A stretch of DNA of 64,000 nucleotides from Aliiroseovarius crassostreae (GTDB lineage Bacteria > Pseudomonadota > Alphaproteobacteria > Rhodobacterales > Rhodobacteraceae): the NCBI RefSeq assembly GCF_001307765.1, contig NZ_LKBA01000001.1, positions 124,001-188,000 of the forward strand, read 5' to 3'. The position numbers and the translations under genes are program-made. The notes under the pieces were generated by a model. It had not been told where the DNA came from and did no database searches. It saw only the letters and a program-made list of their open reading frames with translations. The first letter of the stretch is position 1, and each line of letters begins with the position of its first letter. Of the stretch, positions 32,581-40,616 are shown piece after piece.

Positions 32581-33796
32581 TCATACCGCCAGCAACCTCG
32601 GCAGCGGGGCAAGGTTGTTGGCGGCCATGGTCAGGATGAAGCGGGACCGGATGCGTTCGACGCCCCGATACATGGTCTGCGCCATGCCGCCGACGGTTTT
32701 GGCCCATCCGAACGGCTCTTCGATCTTCTTTCGGTGCTGCTGGGATAGAGCGTAGCCCTCGTGCCGGGTGGTTCGGCCATCGATTGCTGAAAATCTCGTT
32801 TTCTGGGCGACATGGGGCGTGACGCAGGCTTGGCGCAGGTCGGACACGAACCCGGCCGCGTCATATCCCTTGTCGGCACCCAGCGTCAGCTGCCGCGTCG
32901 ATCCGGGGGAATGTCGATGGATCATGTCCAGTGCCGCCTTGCGCTCGGCATGACCGTCCATTGCCCGGCAGGCGATTGCGCAGCAATCTGCCGAGAGGGG
33001 CCTGGGTCAGATCACCCTGCACGACCAGCCCGTTGCGGTTCTCCATCAGAGTATGCCCCATGAAGCACAGCATGGCACCCGTGCCGGGGGATTTCTTGTA
33101 AAGGCGCGCATCCGGATCGGTGGTCGAGGCATGCGTCGCGTTCGAGCGCTTCTCGCCCTTGAAGTCGACCTCGGCATTGCGGTGGTGGCGTTTGTTGCGG
33201 GGCATCGGGTCTGTCTCGGCTGGGGTCTCGGAAGGCGCGGTCTCAAGGGGGCCAACAGGCGCGGGCGGATCATCGGGTCCTTCATCGTCAGGCGGAGCGG
33301 CTTCAGCCTTGGGCTGGAAACTTTTCATCGATGCCCAAGCCTTGATGAGCGTTCCATCGACCGAGAAATGTTCGTCCGACAGCAGCGGCGCGACCTCGCG
33401 GTGCGCCAGGATCGCCGCCATTACCTTGCGCGACATTTCCGTGGTCAGAAGCCGGTCGCGGTTCTTGGTGAATACCGTGGGGACCCATACCGGATCGTCG
33501 ATCCCGAGGCCCACAAACCAGCGAAACATCAGGTTGTAATCCATCTGTTCCATCAACTGCCGTTCGGAGCGGATCGAGAACAGGATCTGGAGCAAGCTCG
33601 CCCGGATCAGCCGTTCCGGCGGGATCGAGGGGCGGCCGAAATCCGTGTAAAGCACTTCGAATTCGCCATCGAGGCTGGCAAGCGCGTCATTCACCACCTG
33701 CCGGATCTTGCGCAGCGGGTGTCGCGGCGGGATGCGCTCCTCAAGATCGACATAGCTGAACAGCGACCCGCTCGTCTCGTCCGTTCCGCGCATCAT
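32581..33796 (-). pseudogene. IS5-family transposase, split by a 40 bp insertion
   Basis: Transposase of the DDE type, starting MMRGTDETSGSLFSYVDLEE at 33796 directly after a run of 11 G (on this strand) and carrying SDEHFSVDGTLIKAWASMK with the first catalytic Asp. Reading is intact to GLVVQGDLTQA, where a 40 bp insertion at 32959-32998 shifts the frame. Coding resumes as DGHAERKAALDMI and LGADKGYDAAGFV with the second Asp, and ends with KKIEEPFGWAKTVGG carrying the third acidic residue. Removing the insertion restores one continuous protein, so this insertion is the sole inactivating lesion that I can see. Confidence 0.85.
32959..32999 (+). repeat. 41 bp inserted repeat, copy 1
   Basis: Begins CATTGCCCGGCAG, then ATTGCGCAGCAAT, then CCGAGAGGG. 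It is 40 or 41 bp depending on how the edge base is assigned. It interrupts the IS5 transposase. Two further copies interrupt another transposase gene at 50891 and 51221. Confidence 0.8.
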
Positions 33797-34012
33797 CCCC
33801 CCCCCCCGCCGTAACCATCCCGGATGGTGAATCATGTTCTCAAACCGCTGTCGAGGCAGGACTATTTCAGCAGCCTGTTAGAAACCTCGGGGTCTGGGGC
33901 AGCGCCCCAGCCATGCCCCGAAGATGGCGTAAGACCCTGCTGACCATGCGTCACCTATCTTGCCCTTGCCCCCCTTATTTGCTTGAGTGAGCGGACCTAT
34001 CAGGAGGTCCCC

Positions 34013-35140
34013 ATGTTCCAACCCGTCATCACCGGCACCGGTGTCTTCACCCCCAGCGACATCATCACCAATGAAGAATTGGTTGTGGCCTTCAACGCCT
34101 ATGCCGACCGGGTCAATGCGGAAAACGCCGATGCGATTGCGGCGGGCGACGCAGAACCAATTGGGCATTCCAGCGAAGACTTCATCGTCAATGCGTCAGG
34201 TATTTATCAGCGCTATGTGATGGATAAATCCGGTGTGCTCGACCCGATGGAGATGTGCCCGAAACTGCGTAAACGGGCGGATGATGAACTGGGTATTATG
34301 GCCGAAATGGCGGTGGAGGCCTGTGGCCTGGCACTGCTCAAGGCCGGGGTCCTCGCCGATGAGATTGACCTGGTGATCTGTGCGGCCTCAAACCACGAAC
34401 GCGCCTATCCGGCGATTGCGATTGAGATCCAGCAGGCACTGGGGGCGCAGGGCTTTGCATTTGACATGAACGTCGCCTGTTCCTCGGCCACGTTCGGCAT
34501 TCAGGCGGCGGCAGACATGATCCGCTCGGGGTCTGTGCGCCGTGCGCTGGTGGTCAACCCCGAGATCTGTTCGGCCCATCTGGAATGGCGCGACCGGGAT
34601 TGCCATTTCATCTTCGGCGATGTCTGCACGGCGACCGTTCTGGAACGGAAAGAGGACGCAAAAGGCGCGCATTTCGAGATCCTCGGCACCAAATGCCTGA
34701 CGCAGTTTTCCAACAATATCCGCAACAATAACGGCTTCCTGCGCCGCACCCGCGAAGAGGGCGGCGCGCTGCCTGACCGCCGTGACATGCAGTTCATGCA
34801 AAACGGCCGCAAAGTGTTCAAAGAAGTGCTGCCGATTGTGTCGAAACACATCCTTGGCCACATGGACGAACTGGGCATCGGGCAGGATGATCTGAAACGG
34901 ATCTGGCTGCATCAGGCCAACAAGACGATGAATGATTTCATCGGGAAAAAGGTGCTGGGCCGCGTGCCGGAAGAGGGCGAACAGCCCAACATCCTGCAAG
35001 ACTACGCCAACACCTCCTCAGCAGGGTCGATCATTGCGTTCTCAAAATACTCCGACGATCTGGCAGCAGGGGATACCGGCGTGATCTGTTCGTTTGGGGC
35101 CGGCTATTCTGTGGGGTCGGTTGTGGTGCGACGGGGGTAA
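34013..35140 (+). CDS. FabH-like beta-ketoacyl-ACP synthase III (PA3286-type)
   Basis: Ketosynthase III family protein of 375 aa, longer than housekeeping FabH (about 320 aa). The Cys-His-Asn triad is visible: Cys in NVACSSATFGIQAAA, His in IWLHQANKTMNDFI, Asn in DYANTSSAGSIIAF. The sequence style (SNNIRNNNGFLRR, HLEWRDRDCHFIFGD, SFGAGYSVGSVVVRR) matches the Pseudomonas PA3286 group, reported to condense octanoyl-CoA from beta-oxidation with malonyl-ACP. The ATG at 34013 has CAGGAGGTCCCC directly upstream. A REP-like element and a bidirectional terminator follow. It stands alone; its natural acyl donor is inferred from the family only. Confidence 0.85.
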   Translation: MFQPVITGTGVFTPSDIITNEELVVAFNAYADRVNAENADAIAAGDAEPIGHSSEDFIVNASGIYQRYVMDKSGVLDPMEMCPKLRKRADDELGIMAEMAVEACGLALLKAGVLADEIDLVICAASNHERAYPAIAIEIQQALGAQGFAFDMNVACSSATFGIQAAADMIRSGSVRRALVVNPEICSAHLEWRDRDCHFIFGDVCTATVLERKEDAKGAHFEILGTKCLTQFSNNIRNNNGFLRRTREEGGALPDRRDMQFMQNGRKVFKEVLPIVSKHILGHMDELGIGQDDLKRIWLHQANKTMNDFIGKKVLGRVPEEGEQPNILQDYANTSSAGSIIAFSKYSDDLAAGDTGVICSFGAGYSVGSVVVRRG

Positions 35141-35195
35141 AGGGGCGCTGCCCCTCGGCTAGCGCCTCACCCCGAGGTATTTTCGGCAAGAAAAA
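35141..35195. repeat. REP-like intergenic element
   Basis: Contains GGGGCGCTGCCCCTCGGCTA, then caccccGAGGTATTTTCGGCAAGAAA. It includes a ggggc/gcccc hairpin and lies immediately after the FabH-like stop codon, joining the terminator stem at 35193. Confidence 0.7.
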
Positions 35196-35222
35196 GGGCG
35201 CAGAGAAACCTCCGCGCCCTTT
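35193..35222. terminator. bidirectional terminator between the FabH-like gene and the aldehyde dehydrogenase
   Basis: Stem AAAGGGCGC with GCGCCCTTT (9 bp, perfect) and a 12 nt loop, with A-rich and T-rich flanks on either side. It can end both convergent transcripts. Confidence 0.75.
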
Positions 35223-35242
35223 GCTGTTTCAGAGGGTGAGGT

Positions 35243-36682
35243 TTATCCGTTGAACCAGCCCGACACGGCTTTCACTTCGAGGAAATCCTCGATGCCCAAT
35301 TCGCCGCCTTCACGGCCGATGCCGGATTGTTTGTAACCCCCAAAGGGCGAGCCTGCGGCGCGCGAGGTGCCGTTGGCTTCAACCATGCCAGAGCGCATCT
35401 GGCGGATCACGCGGTTCAGACGCTCGCCGTTTTGGGTCTGCACATAGTTTGTCAGGCCATAGACCGTGTCATTGGCGATCTCGATCGCCTCTTCCTCGGT
35501 GTCAAACGGGATCATGGTCAGGACCGGGCCAAAGATTTCCTCGCGCGCGATGGTCATCTGGTTGTTGGCGTCGGCAAAGACGGTGGGTTTCACAAAATAG
35601 CCTTTGTTCAGACCTTCCGGGCGGCCAAGGCCACCGGCGACAAGGCGCGCGCCTTCGTCGATACCTTTCTGGATCAGGTCCTGGATCTTGCCCCATTGCA
35701 GCTCGCTCACCACCGGGCCAATGTGGCGACCTTCTTTATGCGCCACGTCCACGGCGGTCTTCTCGGCAGTTTCGCGTGCAATCTCAACAGCTTGGTCATA
35801 GATCCCGCGCTGCACCAGCATCCGCGAGGGGGCGTTACAGCTTTGCCCGGTGTTCTGCATCATGTGACGCACTCCGCGCACCACGGCCTTGTCATCAGCG
35901 TCATCAAAGATGATATTGGCACCCTTGCCGCCCAGTTCCAGCGCCACGCGTTTGATCGTGTCGGCGGCGGATTTGGAAATCGCGATGCCCGCGCGGGTGG
36001 AGCCCGTGAAGCTGACCATGTCCACATCCGGGTGCGAGGTGAGCTGTGACCCAACCCCCATCCCGTCACCATTGACCATGTTGTAGACGCCAGCGGGAAC
36101 CCCGGCTTCGTCCATGATCTCGGTCCAGACAATCGACGAGAGCGGCGCCACTTCGGACGGTTTCAACACCATGGTGCAGCCCGCGGCAAGCGCGGCCACC
36201 ACTTTCAGCGCCACCTGGTTCATCGGCCAGTTCCATGGCGTGATCAGCGCGGTCACGCCAACCGGTTCATAGAGCAGCCGGTCATTCGGGGCGTGATCCC
36301 CCAGCATCCGATCAAATTCGAACTCTTTGAAAGCCTCGATGAAATTTGCAATATGCCAGCTGCCGGCCCCCACCTGAGAACTGCGCGACAGGTCAAGAGG
36401 GGCTCCCATTTCCAGGGTCATCGCCTGTGCCAGATCCTCGGCCCGGGCGGCATAGATCTGATGGATCTTTTCGATCAAGGCCAGCCGCTCCTCTTTTGAG
36501 GTCACGCTCCAGCTTTTGAAGGCGTCTTTGGCGGCGGCCACGGCGGCGTCTGTGTCAGCCTGATCACCGAGCGAGATCACCGCGCAGACCTCTTCGGTCG
36601 ACGGGTCGATCACCTCGCAATCATGTGCCTTGGCCGGGGCGACCCATTGGCCGTTGATGTAAAAGTCGCGTTTCTCGATCAT
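35243..36682 (-). CDS. aldehyde dehydrogenase family protein
   Basis: NAD(P)+-dependent aldehyde dehydrogenase of 479 aa. The catalytic Cys lies in QNTGQSCNAPSRMLV, the general base Glu in ALELGGKGANIIFDDADD, the cofactor-binding segment is GSTRAGIAISKSAA, and the C-terminus has GGYKQSGIGREGGELGIEDF. The N-terminal MIEKRDFYINGQWVAPAKAH is a typical start. The substrate cannot be fixed; the neighbouring aromatic catabolic genes make an aromatic or semialdehyde substrate possible. It is a single-gene unit, with a 14 bp palindrome 84 bp upstream as a candidate operator. Confidence 0.92.
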   Translation of the reverse strand: MIEKRDFYINGQWVAPAKAHDCEVIDPSTEEVCAVISLGDQADTDAAVAAAKDAFKSWSVTSKEERLALIEKIHQIYAARAEDLAQAMTLEMGAPLDLSRSSQVGAGSWHIANFIEAFKEFEFDRMLGDHAPNDRLLYEPVGVTALITPWNWPMNQVALKVVAALAAGCTMVLKPSEVAPLSSIVWTEIMDEAGVPAGVYNMVNGDGMGVGSQLTSHPDVDMVSFTGSTRAGIAISKSAADTIKRVALELGGKGANIIFDDADDKAVVRGVRHMMQNTGQSCNAPSRMLVQRGIYDQAVEIARETAEKTAVDVAHKEGRHIGPVVSELQWGKIQDLIQKGIDEGARLVAGGLGRPEGLNKGYFVKPTVFADANNQMTIAREEIFGPVLTMIPFDTEEEAIEIANDTVYGLTNYVQTQNGERLNRVIRQMRSGMVEANGTSRAAGSPFGGYKQSGIGREGGELGIEDFLEVKAVSGWFNG

Positions 36683-36765
36683 ATTCCTGACTCCCTGGAC
36701 GGATTTGGTGGCACTCTTGCATTCAAAAAATCTGGGCGCAAGCCCTGCAGGTCTTGCCTTGAATT

Positions 36766-36779
36766 AATTTGATCAAATT
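36766..36779. promoter_or_regulatory. 14 bp palindrome upstream of the aldehyde dehydrogenase gene
   Basis: AATTTGATCAAATT is a perfect palindrome in an otherwise AT-rich stretch. The 360 bp between this gene and DUF2783 hold no convincing gene; this palindrome and the hairpin at 37013 are the only structures seen. Confidence 0.4.
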
Positions 36780-37012
36780 TTTGAGGAAATGGCAACAGCG
36801 AAGAAAAGGCGGGGAGATCAGGTGTTGTAAGGACCGGGAATGATCACGGTTGAAACCAAAGAATGAGGCGGTGTTCAGCGCGTTGAGAAAATGCAGGGAT
36901 GCTCGGTTTGCCAAACGCAATGTTCCCTCCTGAAAGGCGGATCATCGCGCACAGCCAGAGAGATGCCAAAGCCGCGAACCCTCTGTCTGAAAGGGATATT
37001 TCAGCGGGATGG

Positions 37013-37042
37013 GCGGGGCGCCTGACGCGCCCCGCGGTTTTT
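37013..37042 (+). terminator. hairpin followed by T-run
   Basis: Perfect 9 bp stem GCGGGGCGC/GCGCCCCGC with a 5 nt loop, then cggttttttt. The T-run is on the plus strand, although no plus-strand gene is evident upstream; on the minus strand the hairpin follows the DUF2783 stop without a T-run. Confidence 0.5.
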
Positions 37043-37246
37043 TTATTTCAAGGCAGATTTGGCCGCGTTGATTGCTGCCGACAGCACATTGCGGTCCCCG
37101 ACATGGTTGGCCAGGACCAGAACAATCCGCGCATTCAGCGCGTCGCTATCCTCTTTCGACAGCCCTTCATGAGCGGTCAGAAGCTCGGCATAAAAATCGT
37201 CTGCGCCGTCGATATTCGGGGTCAGGATCAGTTGATTCTCGGTCAT
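37043..37246 (-). CDS. DUF2783 family protein
   Basis: Small acidic protein of 67 aa (MTENQLILTPNIDGADDFYA) with GLSKEDSDALNARIVLVLAN and HVGDRNVLSAAINAAKSAL. It belongs to the DUF2783 group, which commonly accompanies FAD-dependent aromatic hydroxylases of the MhpA type, and here it begins 5 bp after the stop of such a gene. Function unknown; a partner or stabiliser role for the hydroxylase is an inference from the constant association. Its size and position in the operon make it a real gene. Confidence 0.8.
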   Translation of the reverse strand: MTENQLILTPNIDGADDFYAELLTAHEGLSKEDSDALNARIVLVLANHVGDRNVLSAAINAAKSALK

Positions 37247-37251
37247 GTCAC

Positions 37252-38862
37252 TTACTCCTTGCCAGTGGCGCGGCGAATGGCGGCGCGGAACAGATTGTCG
37301 TCATAGCTGGGGCGACGGGCGGCCACGTGTTGGTCCGGACGGATCAGGTAGACGCCGCTGGGCGCATCGCCCAGATAGCGGGCTTTGAGGGCCCCGGATT
37401 TGTCATCCCTGACCGACAGGGCCAGCCGGGTGACTTCAATCCCGTCTTCCTCGATCACATCCGGCGCATCTGCGTCGATGGTCAGCAGGGTGAACTTGCC
37501 ACCCAGTTTCGGCAGCAAAAAAGCCTCCCCCAGCGGCACATCCGGGCAAGGAGAGCCGGGGCGGGTGCGCTCCGGGCCATCCAGCGCATCGGACGAGTTC
37601 AGCGGCGAGCCATCATAGGTGCAGGGCACCGAGAGGCGCCCGGAATTGACCAGCGGACGGGCAAATTCAAACTGTTCCGACAGGTCCAGCACCGCATCCC
37701 GCAGAATGCGGCTCATCTCGGATTTCGGTGTGATGAAATCGGTGGAGCGGGAGGAATTCAGGATGTTCTCATCCGCCCCATGCACCCGTTCCATGTCATA
37801 GCTGTCAAGCAGGCTTTCGGGGGCTTTGCCCTCCATCACCAGTTTCAGTTTCCAGCCCAGGTTGTCAGTGTCCTGCAGGCCGGAATTTGCCCCGCGCGCA
37901 CCAAAGGGCGAGACCTGGTGGGCGGCGTCCCCGGCAAACAGCACGCGGCCGTGGCGGAATTTTTCCATCCGGCGGCATTGGAACGTGTAGATCGACACCC
38001 ATTCCAGCTCAAACTTCACATCCTCGCCCAGCATCGCCTTGAGGCGCGGGATGACGTTTTCCGGTTTCTTCTCTTCTTCCTTGTCGATGTCCCAGCCCAG
38101 TTGCAGGTCAATGCGCCAGACATTGTCGGGCTGTTTGTGCAGAAGGGCGGATTGACCTCGGTTGAAGGGCGGGTCGAACCAGAACCAGCGTTCGGTCGGG
38201 AACCCGGCTTCCATGATCACATCGGCAATCAGGAAGTTGTCTTCAAAGACGCGGCCCACAAAGTCGAGCCCCAGCATCTTGCGCGCAGGCGATCCGGCCC
38301 CGTCACAGGGCACCAGCCATTCCGCTTCGAGGTTATACGGCCCGTCCGGCGTGTCGATTTCCAGCGTGACATGATCGTCATGCGTGCCGATCGCGGTGAC
38401 CTTGTTGTTGCCGCGAATTTCGATTGGCGCGCCGGCGGCTTCCAGCTCGCGCACGCGGTTTACCAGATATTCTTCGAAGTAATATTGCTGCAGGTTGATG
38501 AAGGCCGGGCGTTCGTGGCCTTCTTCCGGCAACAGGTTGAACTGATACACCTCGCGGTCGTCAAAAAACACCTTGCCGATGTTCCATTCGACGCCCTTGT
38601 CGACCATCGGCTGGCCACATCCCAGACGGTCGAGGATTTCCAGCGGACGCTTGGCGTAGCACACCGCGCGCGACCCGAAAGAGACCTTGTCATTGTCATC
38701 AAGGATCACCACCTCGATGCCTTCCTGGGCCATTTCGATGCCCATGGCGAGGCCGATGGGGCCGGCGCCGATCACCACGACCTTGCGGCGCACCTGCGTG
38801 TCGGCGTCCTGATCGGGGCTCCGCTTATAGGCATAAAGCGGGGTTTCAAAGATTTTTGTCAT
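37252..38862 (-). CDS. FAD-dependent aromatic monooxygenase (MhpA-like)
   Basis: Class A flavoprotein hydroxylase of 536 aa. The FAD-binding Rossmann motif is VVVIGAGPIGLAMGIEMAQE, the second FAD/NAD(P)H motif is WLVPCDGAGSPARKMLGLDF, and the ribose-binding GD motif is RVLFAGDAAHQVSPFGARGA. A C-terminal thioredoxin-like region follows, as in MhpA/PheA hydroxylases. It resembles 3-(3-hydroxyphenyl)propionate hydroxylases. The ATG at 38862 is preceded by GAGGAGGAACGAC. Gene order is MBL hydrolase, this gene, DUF2783. With hmgA-maiA-fahA close by, a substrate that yields homogentisate (such as a hydroxyphenylacetate) is plausible but not shown. Confidence 0.85.
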   Translation of the reverse strand: MTKIFETPLYAYKRSPDQDADTQVRRKVVVIGAGPIGLAMGIEMAQEGIEVVILDDNDKVSFGSRAVCYAKRPLEILDRLGCGQPMVDKGVEWNIGKVFFDDREVYQFNLLPEEGHERPAFINLQQYYFEEYLVNRVRELEAAGAPIEIRGNNKVTAIGTHDDHVTLEIDTPDGPYNLEAEWLVPCDGAGSPARKMLGLDFVGRVFEDNFLIADVIMEAGFPTERWFWFDPPFNRGQSALLHKQPDNVWRIDLQLGWDIDKEEEKKPENVIPRLKAMLGEDVKFELEWVSIYTFQCRRMEKFRHGRVLFAGDAAHQVSPFGARGANSGLQDTDNLGWKLKLVMEGKAPESLLDSYDMERVHGADENILNSSRSTDFITPKSEMSRILRDAVLDLSEQFEFARPLVNSGRLSVPCTYDGSPLNSSDALDGPERTRPGSPCPDVPLGEAFLLPKLGGKFTLLTIDADAPDVIEEDGIEVTRLALSVRDDKSGALKARYLGDAPSGVYLIRPDQHVAARRPSYDDNLFRAAIRRATGKE

Positions 38863-38978
38863 GTCGTTCCTCCTCCGACAAGAGACCGGCCAGGAGCGCT
38901 GGTGCGGCCATGGGTTCGGCGCGTTTCTTGCGGACCAGCGCCCCCTCCCGGGCGCGGGTCCATGTTGTGATGTCGGGT

Positions 38979-39010
38979 GCCTCCGGCGGGGATATTTTCA
39001 ACCAGAAAAT
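38979..39010. repeat. REP-like fragment between MBL and monooxygenase genes
   Basis: GCCTCCGGCGGGGATATTTT then caaccagaaaa. It is a partial relative of the REP-like elements at 4645 and 35141. The 167 bp gap otherwise holds only the ribosome binding site of the monooxygenase gene. Confidence 0.5.
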
Positions 39011-39029
39011 AAGGGGCCGGGGCGGCCGA

Positions 39030-39980
39030 TCAGCCCTGCAGCGCCTCCCACATTTCCAGATCGCGCTGGGCGGTCCAGATGCGGGGGGTGTCGATGCCGC
39101 GGGCCTCGTCATAGGCGCGGGCGACGTTGAAGGGCAGGCAGTGTTCGTAGATCGCGTAGTCGGCGAATTTCGGGTCACATTCGGCGCGCACCGCATCCCA
39201 GGCTTCTTTGAGCGTGCCATTGCGCGCGGCAACCTTGGCGGCGGGGCGGTAGGTGCTTTCGACGAAATCGCGGGTGTTCTCAATCGCGGCGTTGACCATG
39301 TCTTTGCCGACGAGGGCATCCCCCCGACCCGGCGCAATCGCGTCCACGTCGAAGGCGGCGATATTATCGAGCGTGTCGCCCCAATCGCTGAAATGCCCGT
39401 CCCCGCAATAGCAGGCCGAGTGGTATTCGACGATGTCGCCGGTGAACATCACGTTTTCATCCGGCACATGGATCACGATGTCACCCGCCGTGTGGGCGCG
39501 GCCCAGATGCATCAGGTCAATGCGGCGGTTGCCGAGATAGACGGTCATGTCGTCCGAGAAGGTGGTGGTGGGCCAGGTCAGGCCGGGAATGCTCTCATGC
39601 CCTTCAAACAGGCGCGGGAAGCGTTGAAACTCGCTGTCCCAGTCTTCCTGACCGCGTTCCACGACCATCGCGCGGGCCGTGTCGCCCATGATGATCTGAT
39701 CGGCGCCAAAGGCCGATGCGCCCAGCACGCGAACGGCGTGATAGTGGGTCAGCACCACGTGGGAGATCGGCTTGTCCGTCACCGAACGCACGCATTCGAT
39801 CACCTTGTTTGCAAGGCGCGGTGTGGCCTGCGCCTCAACGATCATCACGCTGTCATCGCCGATGATCACGCCGGAGTTCGGGTCGCCTTCGGCGGTGAAG
39901 GCATAGATGTCGCGCCCCACCTCTTCAAAGGTGATCTTCTTCTCAGTCATGTCCCCTTGGGACGCAAAAGCTTTTGCCAT
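39030..39980 (-). CDS. MBL-fold metallo-hydrolase with altered metal site
   Basis: Metallo-beta-lactamase-fold protein of 316 aa. The first metal motif, usually HxHxDH, reads THYHAVRVLGAS, so the Asp and third His of the canonical motif are replaced by Val and Arg. Later ligands look intact: LMHLGRAHTAGDIVIHV supplies His and MFTGDIVEYHS the bridging Asp. The start is the ATG at 39980 (MAKAFASQG), with AAGGAAGGAAAACC upstream. It precedes the aromatic monooxygenase on the same strand and probably belongs to that transcript. The hydrolysed substrate is unknown; a lactone or thioester from the aromatic route is a guess. Confidence 0.8.
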   Translation of the reverse strand: MAKAFASQGDMTEKKITFEEVGRDIYAFTAEGDPNSGVIIGDDSVMIVEAQATPRLANKVIECVRSVTDKPISHVVLTHYHAVRVLGASAFGADQIIMGDTARAMVVERGQEDWDSEFQRFPRLFEGHESIPGLTWPTTTFSDDMTVYLGNRRIDLMHLGRAHTAGDIVIHVPDENVMFTGDIVEYHSACYCGDGHFSDWGDTLDNIAAFDVDAIAPGRGDALVGKDMVNAAIENTRDFVESTYRPAAKVAARNGTLKEAWDAVRAECDPKFADYAIYEHCLPFNVARAYDEARGIDTPRIWTAQRDLEMWEALQG

Positions 39981-40032
39981 GGTTGGGTTTTCCTTCCTAG
40001 ACGCAGACAGAATAACGTGATTCTGTTCCTGC

Positions 40033-40599
40033 ATGTTTGATCGACGTCATATGCCCTACTGGGCCGTTTTCTTTGTGTTTGTCGCCACATTGGCGGCGCT
40101 TCTGTGGATGGGGCGCAATTTGTATTGCCCCTGCGGGTATGTGCTGTTGTGGTATTCCGGCGATGACAGCGGGCAGGGCTCGCAGCATTTTTTGGACTGG
40201 TACGCGCCCAGCCACCTGATCCACGGCTTTCTGTTTTACGGCCTGACCTTCCTGACCATGCGCCGCTTTGCGCTGGGCTGGCGGCTGTTGGTGGCAACCC
40301 TGATCGAAGGCGCGTGGGAGGTGGCCGAGAACACCGAGGCGGTGATCAACCGATATCGCGAGTTCACCGTGTCCGGCGAGTATTGGGGCGATGCGGTGAT
40401 CAACTCGGGCGCGGATATGTTGGTGATGTTTCTTGGCTTCTGGCTGGCGCTGCGCCTGCCGATTTGGGCCTCGGTTGCCATTATAGTCGGCTTCGAGCTG
40501 CTGACCACCTGGCTTATTCGCGATGGGTTGGCGCTCAATATCATCATGCTTTTGATGCCCTCCGAGGCAATCCTCGAATGGCAATCGGCCGCAGGATGA
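40033..40599 (+). CDS. DUF2585 (UPF0314) membrane protein
   Basis: Integral membrane protein of 188 aa with about five hydrophobic segments, starting with YWAVFFVFVATLAALLWMG. It carries the family marks RNLYCPCGYVLLWYSGDDSG, WYAPSHLIHGFLFYGL, LLVATLIEGAWEVAENTEAV and EYWGDAVINSGADM. The family is widespread in alphaproteobacteria and has no known function. It is divergent from the MBL gene with only about 52 bp between starts, and convergent with fahA, so it is a single-gene unit unrelated in strand to the aromatic genes. Confidence 0.88.
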   Translation: MFDRRHMPYWAVFFVFVATLAALLWMGRNLYCPCGYVLLWYSGDDSGQGSQHFLDWYAPSHLIHGFLFYGLTFLTMRRFALGWRLLVATLIEGAWEVAENTEAVINRYREFTVSGEYWGDAVINSGADMLVMFLGFWLALRLPIWASVAIIVGFELLTTWLIRDGLALNIIMLLMPSEAILEWQSAAG

Positions 40600-40616
40600 T
40601 CTGAGCGCCAGCGCCA

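Larger units (their letters stand above)
32462..33881. mobile_element. IS5-family insertion sequence (defective)
   Basis: A 1420 bp element bounded by 22 bp inverted ends: left CTAACAGGTCGCTGAAATAG, right reverse complement CTAACAGGCTGCTGAAATAG, with TC completing both, matching at 20 of 22 positions. The single transposase gene on the minus strand is broken by a 40 bp insertion. Left and right of it are the two halves of a REP-like element (ctttttcttgc on the left, cctcggggtctggggc on the right), so the IS landed in that repeat. Confidence 0.85.

Noticed and set aside
36723-36920. A 65-codon minus-strand frame in the gap before the DUF2783 gene
   Set aside because: No family resemblance and no ribosome binding site; treated as non-coding.
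37072-38970. A long plus-strand open frame of over 600 codons opposite the aromatic monooxygenase
   Set aside because: It is antisense to a gene with clear FAD-binding motifs and carries no recognisable domain; GC-rich genes often leave such open frames on the other strand.
38846-39029. A possible small gene in the gap between the MBL and monooxygenase genes
   Set aside because: The translation continues antisense or out of frame into both neighbours and has low complexity; the gap more simply holds a REP-like fragment and a ribosome binding site.
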